A stretch of DNA of 7,275 nt, from contig MVAA01000071.1 of NCBI GenBank assembly GCA_003266105.1, positions 3,992 through 11,266 on the forward strand, written 5' to 3'. Positions 1 to 5,408 of the stretch are shown one piece after another. The translations under genes and the position numbers were made by a program. This DNA comes from Methanosphaera sp. rholeuAM6 (lineage in GTDB: Archaea > Methanobacteriota > Methanobacteria > Methanobacteriales > Methanobacteriaceae). The notes below the pieces were generated by a model. The model saw nothing but the letters and a program-made list of their open reading frames with translations. It did not search any database and had not been told where the DNA came from. Numbering within the stretch: position 1 is the first letter of the stretch; the number at the start of each line of letters is the position of its first letter.

Positions 1-747
1 GTACATGGTTCCGATATAAATATTTTACCTAACAATAAAATTTTAAGACCGATAGTGAAATATGTTTTAAATAAAGCAGATAATGTATATTTCGTAAGTG
101 AAAAATTGAAAGAAAAGGCAGTTTTATTGTGTGGAAACGAAATTGAAGAAAAATCTGCAATAACACCAAACACCGTAAATATAAATAAATTCAAACCAAC
201 CCACAATGAAAGGAAAATACTGACAGAATATTCCCAACCAACAGTAGTATTTATAGGAAATCTTGTCAAACAGAAAGGATTACACTACCTGCTGGAAGCC
301 AAGAAACTGTCAGAAACCAAATACACCCTACTCATATACGGAGACGGACCACAAAAGGAATCATTGAACGCGTACATTGAAAACAATAATCTTAAAGACA
401 CCCATCTGATGGGTAAAACAGACATTCCCGAAAAAATAATCCCCGAGTCAGACATTATGGTTCTGCCATCCATATCCGAAGGAGCAAGCATTGTGGCATT
501 GGAAAGTATGTCGTGTGGCAAAGCATTGATAGCCACAGATACGGGAAATATCGCCAACATAATAACAAACAATGAAAACGGAATAATTGTACCTCCAAGG
601 AATCCCAAAATACTACAGGAACAAATAGATAATCTGGTGACAGATAAGGAAAAAAGAAACAGAATAGGAAAAAATGCAAGACAGCTGATAGTAAATGAAT
701 ATTCAAAAATGAATATACCATACTTGAAAAAAGAAGAAGGGGTGTGA
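1..747 (+). CDS. Glycosyltransferase family 4 (GT-B fold), 5' end missing
   Basis: This is the 3' part of a group 1 (GT4-like) glycosyltransferase, which moves a sugar from a nucleotide-sugar donor onto a glycan or lipid acceptor. The frame is open back to base 1 and begins V-H-G-S-D-I, a sequence typical of the end of the N-terminal GT-B half, so perhaps a hundred residues are missing. The GTG at 55 is therefore internal, not a start. The C-terminal donor domain is clear: FIGNLVKQKG (about 250-280), a YGDGP turn (about 337-351), and the EX7E motif with its two glutamates at 478-480 and 502-504, followed by SMSCGKALIAT. GT4 proteins usually have Pro where this one has Ala (KALIAT against GKPVIAT). 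The acceptor cannot be read from the sequence; archaeal surface glycan or glycolipid synthesis is likely. It lies 3 bases upstream of the helicase gene, so the two are probably co-transcribed although their functions look unrelated. Confidence 0.9.
   Translation, partial: VHGSDINILPNNKILRPIVKYVLNKADNVYFVSEKLKEKAVLLCGNEIEEKSAITPNTVNINKFKPTHNERKILTEYSQPTVVFIGNLVKQKGLHYLLEAKKLSETKYTLLIYGDGPQKESLNAYIENNNLKDTHLMGKTDIPEKIIPESDIMVLPSISEGASIVALESMSCGKALIATDTGNIANIITNNENGIIVPPRNPKILQEQIDNLVTDKEKRNRIGKNARQLIVNEYSKMNIPYLKKEEGV
739..747 (+). promoter_or_regulatory. Ribosome binding site of the helicase gene
   Basis: GGGGTGTGA ends 3 bases before the TTG at 751 and overlaps the last codons of the glycosyltransferase gene. 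It contains the GGTG core complementary to the CACC of the archaeal 16S rRNA 3' end. The same 9-mer with the same 3-base spacing precedes the gene at 2868. This supports TTG as the helicase start rather than the ATG at 784, and suggests translational coupling to the upstream gene. Confidence 0.7.
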
Positions 748-750
748 ACC

Positions 751-2835
751 TTGAGCAAGATAGATCCAAAAATACAGGAGATAATGAAAGAATGTTATCC
801 ATTTATAGAAGAGTATAATCCTGCACAACAAGCCGTTATTGACTCGGATTTTATTGAAAGAAAAGATAACTTTATCATATCCATTCCTACTGCAAGCGGT
901 AAAACCGTGCTTGGAGTACTGGCTATGCTAAAGGTATTGCTGGCAGGCGGAAAAGTAGTCTACGCCGTTCCACTGATTTCATTGCAGAACGAAAAATACA
1001 AGGAATTCAAGGTCTTTGAACAATACGGCTATAAGGTCGGCAAACATCCAAGAAATTCGGACATTTCAGTAATGGTTTTTGAATCATTCGACGCATTGAC
1101 AAGATTCTCATTAAACATGTTGCATGAAATAGATCTGGTTGTCATCGACGAATTCCACATGATTGGCGATTATTCCAGAGGACCAACAATAGAATGTGCC
1201 ATAACAAGAATTAAAGAACAGAACAAGGGAATAAGAATAATAGCATTATCTGCAACCCTGCAAAACATGGATGAAATGGCCCACTGGTTGGAAGCAGAAG
1301 TTGTGACACATGACTACAGGCCGGTTCCCCTACATAAGGAAGTATTGTGTGCAGAGGAATTCGGCACTAAAGACAAGAACAACCTGGTGTTCAAAATCCT
1401 CAATGACTCATTAAACGAATCCTCACAAATGTTAACCTTTGTATCCACTCGCAGATTCACCGAATCATTGGCACAGAATATGGCCAAGAAAATTTCTAGA
1501 TACATACCTGACGGAAAAAGGGAAATATTTAAGGATATTGCAGAGGAAATTCTTGAAGTTCCAAAAAGAAGAAACACTCTACCTACAGAAGTATGCTACA
1601 AACTTGCAGAATGCGTGGAAAATGGTATTGCATTCCACCATGCCGGCTTATTTGACAGACAAAAGGAAATAATTGAAGAAGAATTTGTTAAAGGCAATCT
1701 GTTAATGATTACGGCCACTCCAAGTCTGATGTATGGAGTAAATCTTCCATCAAAGAACGTTGTCATAAGGGATTATAACAGGTGGACAGATCAGGGACAG
1801 ACCAATATACCGGTATTTGATTATGAACAGATGTCTGGTAGGGCAGGAAGACCCGGTTTCGATACGGAAGGACACTCATATCTAATTGCCAAAACATATG
1901 ACGAAGCATTTAACCTGGAAGATTACTATGTTAATGGAGAAATAGAAGTAACAAATTCCAAACTTATCGATAACGATGACGCCGTACTCAAACAGATCAT
2001 TACACAAGTATCCAGTGGTTTTGCAAAGGATATTGAAGAACTGATTGAATTCTTTAATAAAACATTCTACGGATTCCAAATATCCCACACATACAACACC
2101 ATGAGTTACGGATTCAGTGACGAATCCATAAAATATGAAATATCTAGTGCCCTGGAGTACCTTATACAAAACGGCATAATACGCCTGTCACCTTCAGGCT
2201 TACAGCCTACACCATTCGGTACACTGATATCACGCAGCAATTATGCCGTTAAAACCGCCGTTAAATTGAAGGACTATTCAAACATGATGGGTGATGAATT
2301 CAACGCTGGATCATTGATTTATGAGATTTCAAGAACCAAGGATATTCCCAAGATCAACACCAAGTTTAAGGCAAACAAGGACAATATCAAAGAAGTTCTC
2401 AGTAGACATGACGTGTACGTCAGCTTCGTTCAGAACAGTGAAGCAACCGCCGCAAGTTTAATTGAATGGATAAACGAGCATAAAGAGTATGAAATAGAAA
2501 ACTACCTTAAGGTTTACGCGGCTTCCACAAGACGTGCCAGTTATGAAGCATCCAATCTTCTTAAGTATTTCTATGATATTTGTGAAGTTTTAGGAAATTA
2601 CAGGCATCTTAATGAAATCGATAAGCTCAGCAACAGATTATATTATGGTGTTAAAGAAGATCTGATACCATTGGTTGTTGGCATTAAACGACTCGGACGC
2701 CAAAGAGCCCGAAGCCTTGTTGACGCCTTTGGAAGCAACCTGAGTAACGTGCCTGCCAGTCAACTGGTTAAAATTGATGGAATTGGTGAAACCACAGCCC
2801 AGAACATTATTGAATTTTATAAGAACAAGATTTAG
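751..2835 (+). CDS. hel308: Hel308-type ATP-dependent DNA helicase (Ski2-like, SF2)
   Basis: Hel308 (Hjm) is an archaeal 3'-to-5' DNA helicase that acts on stalled or forked replication intermediates. The 694-residue length fits the family (about 700). Motifs appear in order: a Q-motif-like YNPAQQ (22-27), Walker A PTASGKT (46-52), DEFH (133-136), SATLQN (167-172), FHHAGL (295-300), TATPSLMYGVNLP (321-333) and motif VI QMSGRAGRPG (360-369). A winged-helix and ratchet region follows. The C-terminal helix-hairpin-helix (about 636-690) contains GRQRARSL, matching the Hel308 RAR element, then DGIGETTAQNI. DEFH instead of the more usual DEIH/DECH is a mild variant. The start is TTG, chosen because a strong ribosome binding site sits 3 bases upstream; the next ATG (784) would remove 11 residues. 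Family assignment is strong. Orthology to biochemically tested Hel308 rather than another Ski2-like archaeal helicase is inference, supported by the C-terminal HhH. Confidence 0.88.
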   Translation: MSKIDPKIQEIMKECYPFIEEYNPAQQAVIDSDFIERKDNFIISIPTASGKTVLGVLAMLKVLLAGGKVVYAVPLISLQNEKYKEFKVFEQYGYKVGKHPRNSDISVMVFESFDALTRFSLNMLHEIDLVVIDEFHMIGDYSRGPTIECAITRIKEQNKGIRIIALSATLQNMDEMAHWLEAEVVTHDYRPVPLHKEVLCAEEFGTKDKNNLVFKILNDSLNESSQMLTFVSTRRFTESLAQNMAKKISRYIPDGKREIFKDIAEEILEVPKRRNTLPTEVCYKLAECVENGIAFHHAGLFDRQKEIIEEEFVKGNLLMITATPSLMYGVNLPSKNVVIRDYNRWTDQGQTNIPVFDYEQMSGRAGRPGFDTEGHSYLIAKTYDEAFNLEDYYVNGEIEVTNSKLIDNDDAVLKQIITQVSSGFAKDIEELIEFFNKTFYGFQISHTYNTMSYGFSDESIKYEISSALEYLIQNGIIRLSPSGLQPTPFGTLISRSNYAVKTAVKLKDYSNMMGDEFNAGSLIYEISRTKDIPKINTKFKANKDNIKEVLSRHDVYVSFVQNSEATAASLIEWINEHKEYEIENYLKVYAASTRRASYEASNLLKYFYDICEVLGNYRHLNEIDKLSNRLYYGVKEDLIPLVVGIKRLGRQRARSLVDAFGSNLSNVPASQLVKIDGIGETTAQNIIEFYKNKI

Positions 2836-2855
2836 GGACTGCGAAATACCATGAT

Positions 2856-2864
2856 GGGGTGTGA
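2856..2864 (+). promoter_or_regulatory. Ribosome binding site of the DUF2115-like gene
   Basis: GGGGTGTGA ends 3 bases before ATG 2868. It is identical in sequence and spacing to the signal before the helicase gene. It decides the start in favour of 2868 over the out-of-frame ATG codons at 2851 and 2854. Confidence 0.7.
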
Positions 2865-2867
2865 AAT

Positions 2868-3374
2868 ATGACTGAAGTTTATCATGGCATTAGTTTAAAT
2901 GATTTGAAGAATCTGCTTAAACGGGAAGTAAAGGAAATTACTATTAGAGATTTATATGATTTATCCTTTTATTTTCTTGAAGAACAGAAGTATTTGCCCG
3001 GAGAATACAAAAAGGAATATGGTGAAACAGTGCTGGATGTGATGATTCACAGGTTTACTTCATTAAAAAATGATAAAAGATCATATGATGGAACCTTATG
3101 CGACAATGATGTTGAAAATGTAAACGAACTGTTAAAATATAACAATAATGTTCCTACATATATATTAAATATAATAGTAATATACGCAACATACTTCCTT
3201 AAAGAACCAGTCCATCCACCCGGCACTGCATTCCCAGGACATGTTAGCATATATTATGATGGAAAGGATTATTTTTGTCCAATCAAAAAGAATCATATTA
3301 ATAATGAAAAATCCGTATGTAAATATTGTATTGCAAAAATATTAGAGGAGTCAAAAGAAAATGTCAAAAACTAA
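2868..3374 (+). CDS. DUF2115 (UPF0305)-like archaeal protein of unknown function
   Basis: This 168-residue protein has no known function. Its C-terminal third resembles the archaeal DUF2115/UPF0305 family: HPPGTAFPG (116-124), then YFCPIK (135-140), then CKYC (151-154). From memory, family members read roughly HPxGTxFPGG, YYCPVK and CxFC here. The cysteines at 137, 151 and 154, with H116 or another residue, could bind a metal; this is inference. The N-terminal two thirds look helical and rich in Lys, Glu and Tyr. There is no signal peptide or clear membrane segment; the hydrophobic stretch at about 98-111 (YILNIIVIYATYFL) is more likely a buried helix. The gene lies 32 bases after the helicase stop with its own ribosome binding site, and its 3' end overlaps the next gene by 14 bases, pointing to co-transcription. 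The family was recognised by motif only. Confidence 0.72.
   Translation: MTEVYHGISLNDLKNLLKREVKEITIRDLYDLSFYFLEEQKYLPGEYKKEYGETVLDVMIHRFTSLKNDKRSYDGTLCDNDVENVNELLKYNNNVPTYILNIIVIYATYFLKEPVHPPGTAFPGHVSIYYDGKDYFCPIKKNHINNEKSVCKYCIAKILEESKENVKN
3345..3350 (+). promoter_or_regulatory. Ribosome binding site of the 117-residue protein gene
   Basis: GAGGAG lies 10 bases before ATG 3361, inside the 3' end of the DUF2115-like gene. It supports this start and real translation of the otherwise unrecognised downstream gene. Confidence 0.6.
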
Positions 3375-3714
3375 AGATTTATTTGAAGAAAGGATTAATA
3401 GAGAAAAAGCTATTCATGAAAAGCTCCTTAAAAAAGAAATGGAAAATCTTAATGAAAGAATTAAAAGTGATAGGTACAATATTGATAATATGCTGTTAAA
3501 ATCAGGTATCGGCTATGCTTATCATGACTTAATTAATTCTAAGGATAAACTGAACACAAATTATCAAAGCAAATTCAATCAAACATATCATGCAATAGAC
3601 GTGGAATTATATAAGCTTAATAAGATAATTGACGGCAAAACGAGAATGGTTAACTATAAATACCATGACAAAAAGGATAAGGTAGTTCATAAAATTCTTA
3701 GTGAAATAATGTAG
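3361..3714 (+). CDS. Unrecognised small charged protein (117 aa)
   Basis: I do not recognise this protein. It is basic and very rich in Lys, Glu, Asp and Asn. The first 40 or so residues (FEERINREKAIHEKLLKKEM onward) have the spacing of a long amphipathic helix or short coiled coil. After a short GIGYAYHDL segment (about 49-57) it continues with Tyr- and Lys-rich helical sequence to the end. It has no cysteine, signal peptide or membrane segment. A good GAGGAG site, a 14-base overlap with the DUF2115-like gene and a tight convergent boundary on the other side all support it being a real, co-translated gene. It may work with the DUF2115-like protein; that rests on the overlap alone. It is more A+T-rich than the helicase gene. 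A lineage-restricted hypothetical protein is the safest label. Confidence 0.75.
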   Translation: MSKTKDLFEERINREKAIHEKLLKKEMENLNERIKSDRYNIDNMLLKSGIGYAYHDLINSKDKLNTNYQSKFNQTYHAIDVELYKLNKIIDGKTRMVNYKYHDKKDKVVHKILSEIM

Positions 3715-3722
3715 CTGGAGTA

Positions 3723-4031
3723 TTATCCTCCACCTACTGCATCCCCACTCATCTGACCGCTTACGTTCTGTTTTATTTTTCGTTTAATTTCTTTAACTGA
3801 TAATTCTTCCTGTTTACTATCAGTGTCAACTGTTTTAGCATATTTTTCATCAGTAATTTCAACATATTTTGTATTATACCATAATTTGGTAAGTTCATCA
3901 ACTGCAATAAGTACCCATGAGCCTTTTTTGTTCGTTTTTATATCTAAAACTTCCCCTATTGTACCGACATTGCTGTATATGATGTATGATCCTACTTCTA
4001 TTTCATTACCTATTTTATCTGTTACTGACAT
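3723..4031 (-). CDS. DUF2098-like small archaeal protein
   Basis: This 102-residue protein of unknown function resembles DUF2098, a family found mainly in methanogens. The first 60 residues form a compact beta-rich unit: GNEIEVGSYIIY (8-19), NVGTIGEVLDI (21-31), KKGSWVLIAVDE (35-46) and LWYNTKYVEI (50-59). This alternating hydrophobic pattern with glycines suggests a small SH3- or KOW-like barrel, which is inference. Residues 63-102 are a polar, probably flexible tail ending in G-G-G. The ATG at 4029-4031 is preceded by GGAAGGG with 5 bases of spacing. It lies 35 bases downstream of the threonylcarbamoyl-AMP synthase gene on the same strand and is probably co-transcribed with it, although an A/T-rich TATA-like stretch lies in the gap. 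The stop is 8 bases from the stop of the oppositely oriented 117-residue gene. Confidence 0.75.
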   Translation of the reverse strand: MSVTDKIGNEIEVGSYIIYSNVGTIGEVLDIKTNKKGSWVLIAVDELTKLWYNTKYVEITDEKYAKTVDTDSKQEELSVKEIKRKIKQNVSGQMSGDAVGGG

Positions 4032-4036
4032 AATTA

Positions 4037-4043
4037 CCCTTCC
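4037..4043 (-). promoter_or_regulatory. Ribosome binding site of the DUF2098-like gene
   Basis: On the minus strand GGAAGGG stands 5 bases before the ATG at 4031. It is purine-rich and a reasonable partial match to the archaeal Shine-Dalgarno sequence, and it supports the chosen start. Confidence 0.55.
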
Positions 4044-4066
4044 TTATTTATATTATATTGCTTTGA

Positions 4067-4684
4067 TTATAGATTAATCTTTAGAATTTCATCCAATAAT
4101 TTTTCATCAGCCATTCCTTTTCTTACAAGTATAGCTTTGTCCCCTGTTAAATCTATTATTGTTGATGGAATATTGTTTTTAAGAATACCGACATCCATGT
4201 AAACATCAATATTACCCCCCAACTGCTTTTGTATTTCTGTTATGTTATCCGATGTGGGAAAATCCGATATGTTTGCACTGGTGCTGGTGACGGGAAACTC
4301 CCTTGTCAATTCATATGATATCACATTATCCGGTATGCGTACCCCAACTATTGATGTTTTAGCCGTTAGTAATGGATTTATTTTAGTGTTTTTGTTTAAT
4401 AGAAACGTGTATGGACCCGGCAGTGATTTTTCAAGTATTTCTTTAATTTTATCATTGATGGAAACATAATTTTCCAATTGTTGAATGTCATGAAAACATA
4501 CTGATATTGCTTTGTCAAAAGAACGCTTTTTTGCATGAAAAACATTTCGTATCGCTTGAACATTGTTTATATCTGCTGCTATACCATATATCGTATCGGT
4601 AGGATAAACAACCAGTTTCCCCTCCCTTAAAATATCAACAATATTTTTAAGATTATCTCCATCGTTATAGTTTAATACAGTCAT
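4067..4684 (-). CDS. tsaC: Threonylcarbamoyl-AMP synthase (TsaC/Sua5, YrdC domain)
   Basis: This enzyme makes threonylcarbamoyl-AMP from threonine, bicarbonate and ATP in the cytoplasm. The KEOPS complex then uses that product to form t6A37 on ANN-decoding tRNAs. The 205-residue protein is one YrdC domain: YPTDTIYG (27-34), the basic AKKRSFDKA (51-59), SLPGPYTFLL (87-96), VGVRIPDN (113-120), TSTSAN (133-138), STIIDLTG (174-181) and LVRKG (186-190). It lacks the extra C-terminal domain of long Sua5 proteins, so it is the short TsaC-like form. In the basic loop the usual Pro of the K-x-R...PL signature is Ala (KAISV). The start is ATG 4682-4684; there is no convincing ribosome binding site, only a weak GATAG, so the transcript may have a very short leader. 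It is the first gene of a leftward pair and is divergent from the lipid synthase gene. Confidence 0.9.
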   Translation of the reverse strand: MTVLNYNDGDNLKNIVDILREGKLVVYPTDTIYGIAADINNVQAIRNVFHAKKRSFDKAISVCFHDIQQLENYVSINDKIKEILEKSLPGPYTFLLNKNTKINPLLTAKTSIVGVRIPDNVISYELTREFPVTSTSANISDFPTSDNITEIQKQLGGNIDVYMDVGILKNNIPSTIIDLTGDKAILVRKGMADEKLLDEILKINL

Positions 4685-4747
4685 TCTATCATTTTTAATA
4701 AAAATTTTTACTAATTAATATATATTTTAATTTATAAATATAATATT
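4685..4747. promoter_or_regulatory. Divergent promoter region between tsaC-like and lipid synthase genes
   Basis: This 63-base, almost entirely A/T spacer must drive both flanking genes. For the rightward gene, ATATATATT (4718-4726) is centred 26 bases before ATG 4748, the normal archaeal TATA-to-start distance. There is no ribosome binding site, which suggests a leaderless mRNA. For the leftward gene, the same box or TTTATAAAT (about 4731-4739, which reads ATTTATAAA on the minus strand) would give a leader of roughly 11-25 bases. A perfect 12-base palindrome TAAAAATTTTTA lies at 4699-4710. Low complexity makes exact box assignment uncertain. Confidence 0.6.
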
Positions 4748-5326
4748 ATGCTAAATGATAAATTACGACCACAGACAAATAAATATACCAATCAAATAGG
4801 TGAAAAGATAGAGATTAACCCCAACATTATAACAATTGTCGGATTGTTCATAAGTATTTTCTCTGGAGTACTATTTGCATCAGGTAATTTAGTTGCAGGA
4901 GCAGTGTTTATTATTATTAGTGGATTTTGTGATATTATAGATGGAGCAATTGCACGTTCACAAAATCGTAAGACTAAATTTGGAGGATTTCTAGATTCAA
5001 CCTGTGATCGTTTTGCAGATGCCGCCATAATTTTAGGTATTATGTATAGTGGCTATGTGGATCCAATATTAGGGGCTTTAGCAATTCATTCATCACTTAC
5101 TGTGAGCTATGTTCGTTCAAGAGCTGAAAAAGAAGGAATAAAATGTTCTGTAGGAATCGCAGAACGGGCTGAAAGATTATTAATTATTGTTGCAGGTTCT
5201 TTATTAGCTGCAATCTTTGGCGGATCACATAATATTATGCTATGTACCATTATTTTACTCACTGTATTAAGTTACATTACAGTATTCCAAAGAGTATACC
5301 ACGTGTGGATGAATTTAGATAATTAA
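4748..5326 (+). CDS. CDP-alcohol phosphatidyltransferase, probably archaetidylinositol phosphate synthase
   Basis: This integral membrane enzyme transfers a lipid phosphatidyl-type group from a CDP-lipid to an alcohol. In methanogens this small form is usually archaetidylinositol phosphate synthase, which joins CDP-archaeol to inositol phosphate to make the inositol polar lipid. The 192-residue protein carries the complete signature at 62-87: D62-x2-D65-G66-x2-A69-R70 ... G79-x3-D83-x3-D87, whose four aspartates bind the metal and carry catalysis. N-terminal NPNIITIVGLFIS (24-36) is the typical lead-in. Hydrophobic segments at about 27-45, 48-64, 91-108, 110-121, 143-157 and 163-181 fit the family's six helices. 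The substrate is inferred from length, the GGFLDSTCDR form of the motif and the archaeal setting. Archaetidylserine or archaetidylglycerol phosphate synthase are alternatives. It begins at ATG with no ribosome binding site behind a well-placed TATA box, so it is probably leaderless, and it appears monocistronic. Confidence 0.88.
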   Translation: MLNDKLRPQTNKYTNQIGEKIEINPNIITIVGLFISIFSGVLFASGNLVAGAVFIIISGFCDIIDGAIARSQNRKTKFGGFLDSTCDRFADAAIILGIMYSGYVDPILGALAIHSSLTVSYVRSRAEKEGIKCSVGIAERAERLLIIVAGSLLAAIFGGSHNIMLCTIILLTVLSYITVFQRVYHVWMNLDN

Positions 5327-5330
5327 ACTC

Positions 5331-5342
5331 CCTTATTTTTTT
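5331..5342 (+). terminator. Probable oligo-T terminator after the lipid synthase gene
   Basis: A run of seven T (5336-5342) begins 9 bases after the stop codon, without a stem-loop. Archaeal RNA polymerase commonly terminates at such T-tracts. Further T-tracts at 5374-5379 and 5381-5387 could act as backups. Confidence 0.5.
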
Positions 5343-5408
5343 AAAATAATATAAATTCTTAACCTGCAATTTCTTTTTTATTTTTTTCAACTGTCAAAGG
5401 ATGATAAG
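5343..5408 (+). promoter_or_regulatory. Promoter and ribosome binding site of the flavoprotein gene
   Basis: ATAATATAAAT (5347-5357) is a TATA-like box; counting about 26 bases downstream places initiation near 5377, leaving a leader of about 30 bases. AGGATGAT (5398-5405) then matches the archaeal Shine-Dalgarno sequence, 3 bases before ATG 5409. The ATG at 5401, inside this site, is followed by an in-frame stop after two codons and is not the start. Confidence 0.5.

Noticed and set aside
55..747. Glycosyltransferase starting at the GTG at 55
   Set aside because: The frame is open to base 1 and the upstream residues (VHGSDI) are typical internal GT4 sequence, so the real start lies outside the window.
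285..802. Two long minus-strand open frames (to 758 and 802)
   Set aside because: They lie antisense to the glycosyltransferase and the helicase start, are rich in Phe, Leu, Ser and Cys, and match no family; they are shadows of the coding strand.
1314..2169. Open frames inside the helicase gene on both strands
   Set aside because: All lie within a continuous, motif-complete helicase reading frame and have low-complexity or unprotein-like translations.
2851..2871. Mini-ORF of six codons (ATG 2851 to TGA 2869-2871) overlapping the DUF2115-like start
   Set aside because: It could suggest a leader peptide, but its bases are the ribosome binding site of the next gene and it has no binding site of its own; most likely chance.
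3823..4077. Plus-strand 84-codon frame opposite the DUF2098-like gene
   Set aside because: The minus strand has a ribosome binding site and a recognisable family; the plus translation is Ser/Tyr/Leu-rich with no motif.
4242..4469. Plus-strand 75-codon frame opposite the threonylcarbamoyl-AMP synthase gene
   Set aside because: It is antisense to conserved YrdC-domain motifs and has no ribosome binding site.
4792..5028. Minus-strand 78-codon frame opposite the lipid synthase gene
   Set aside because: It is antisense to the CDP-alcohol phosphatidyltransferase signature and has no supporting signal.
5371..5387. T-rich stretch as a small RNA or riboswitch element
   Set aside because: No stem-loop or conserved aptamer-like structure is visible; T-tracts in an archaeal spacer are better explained as termination signals or A/T bias.
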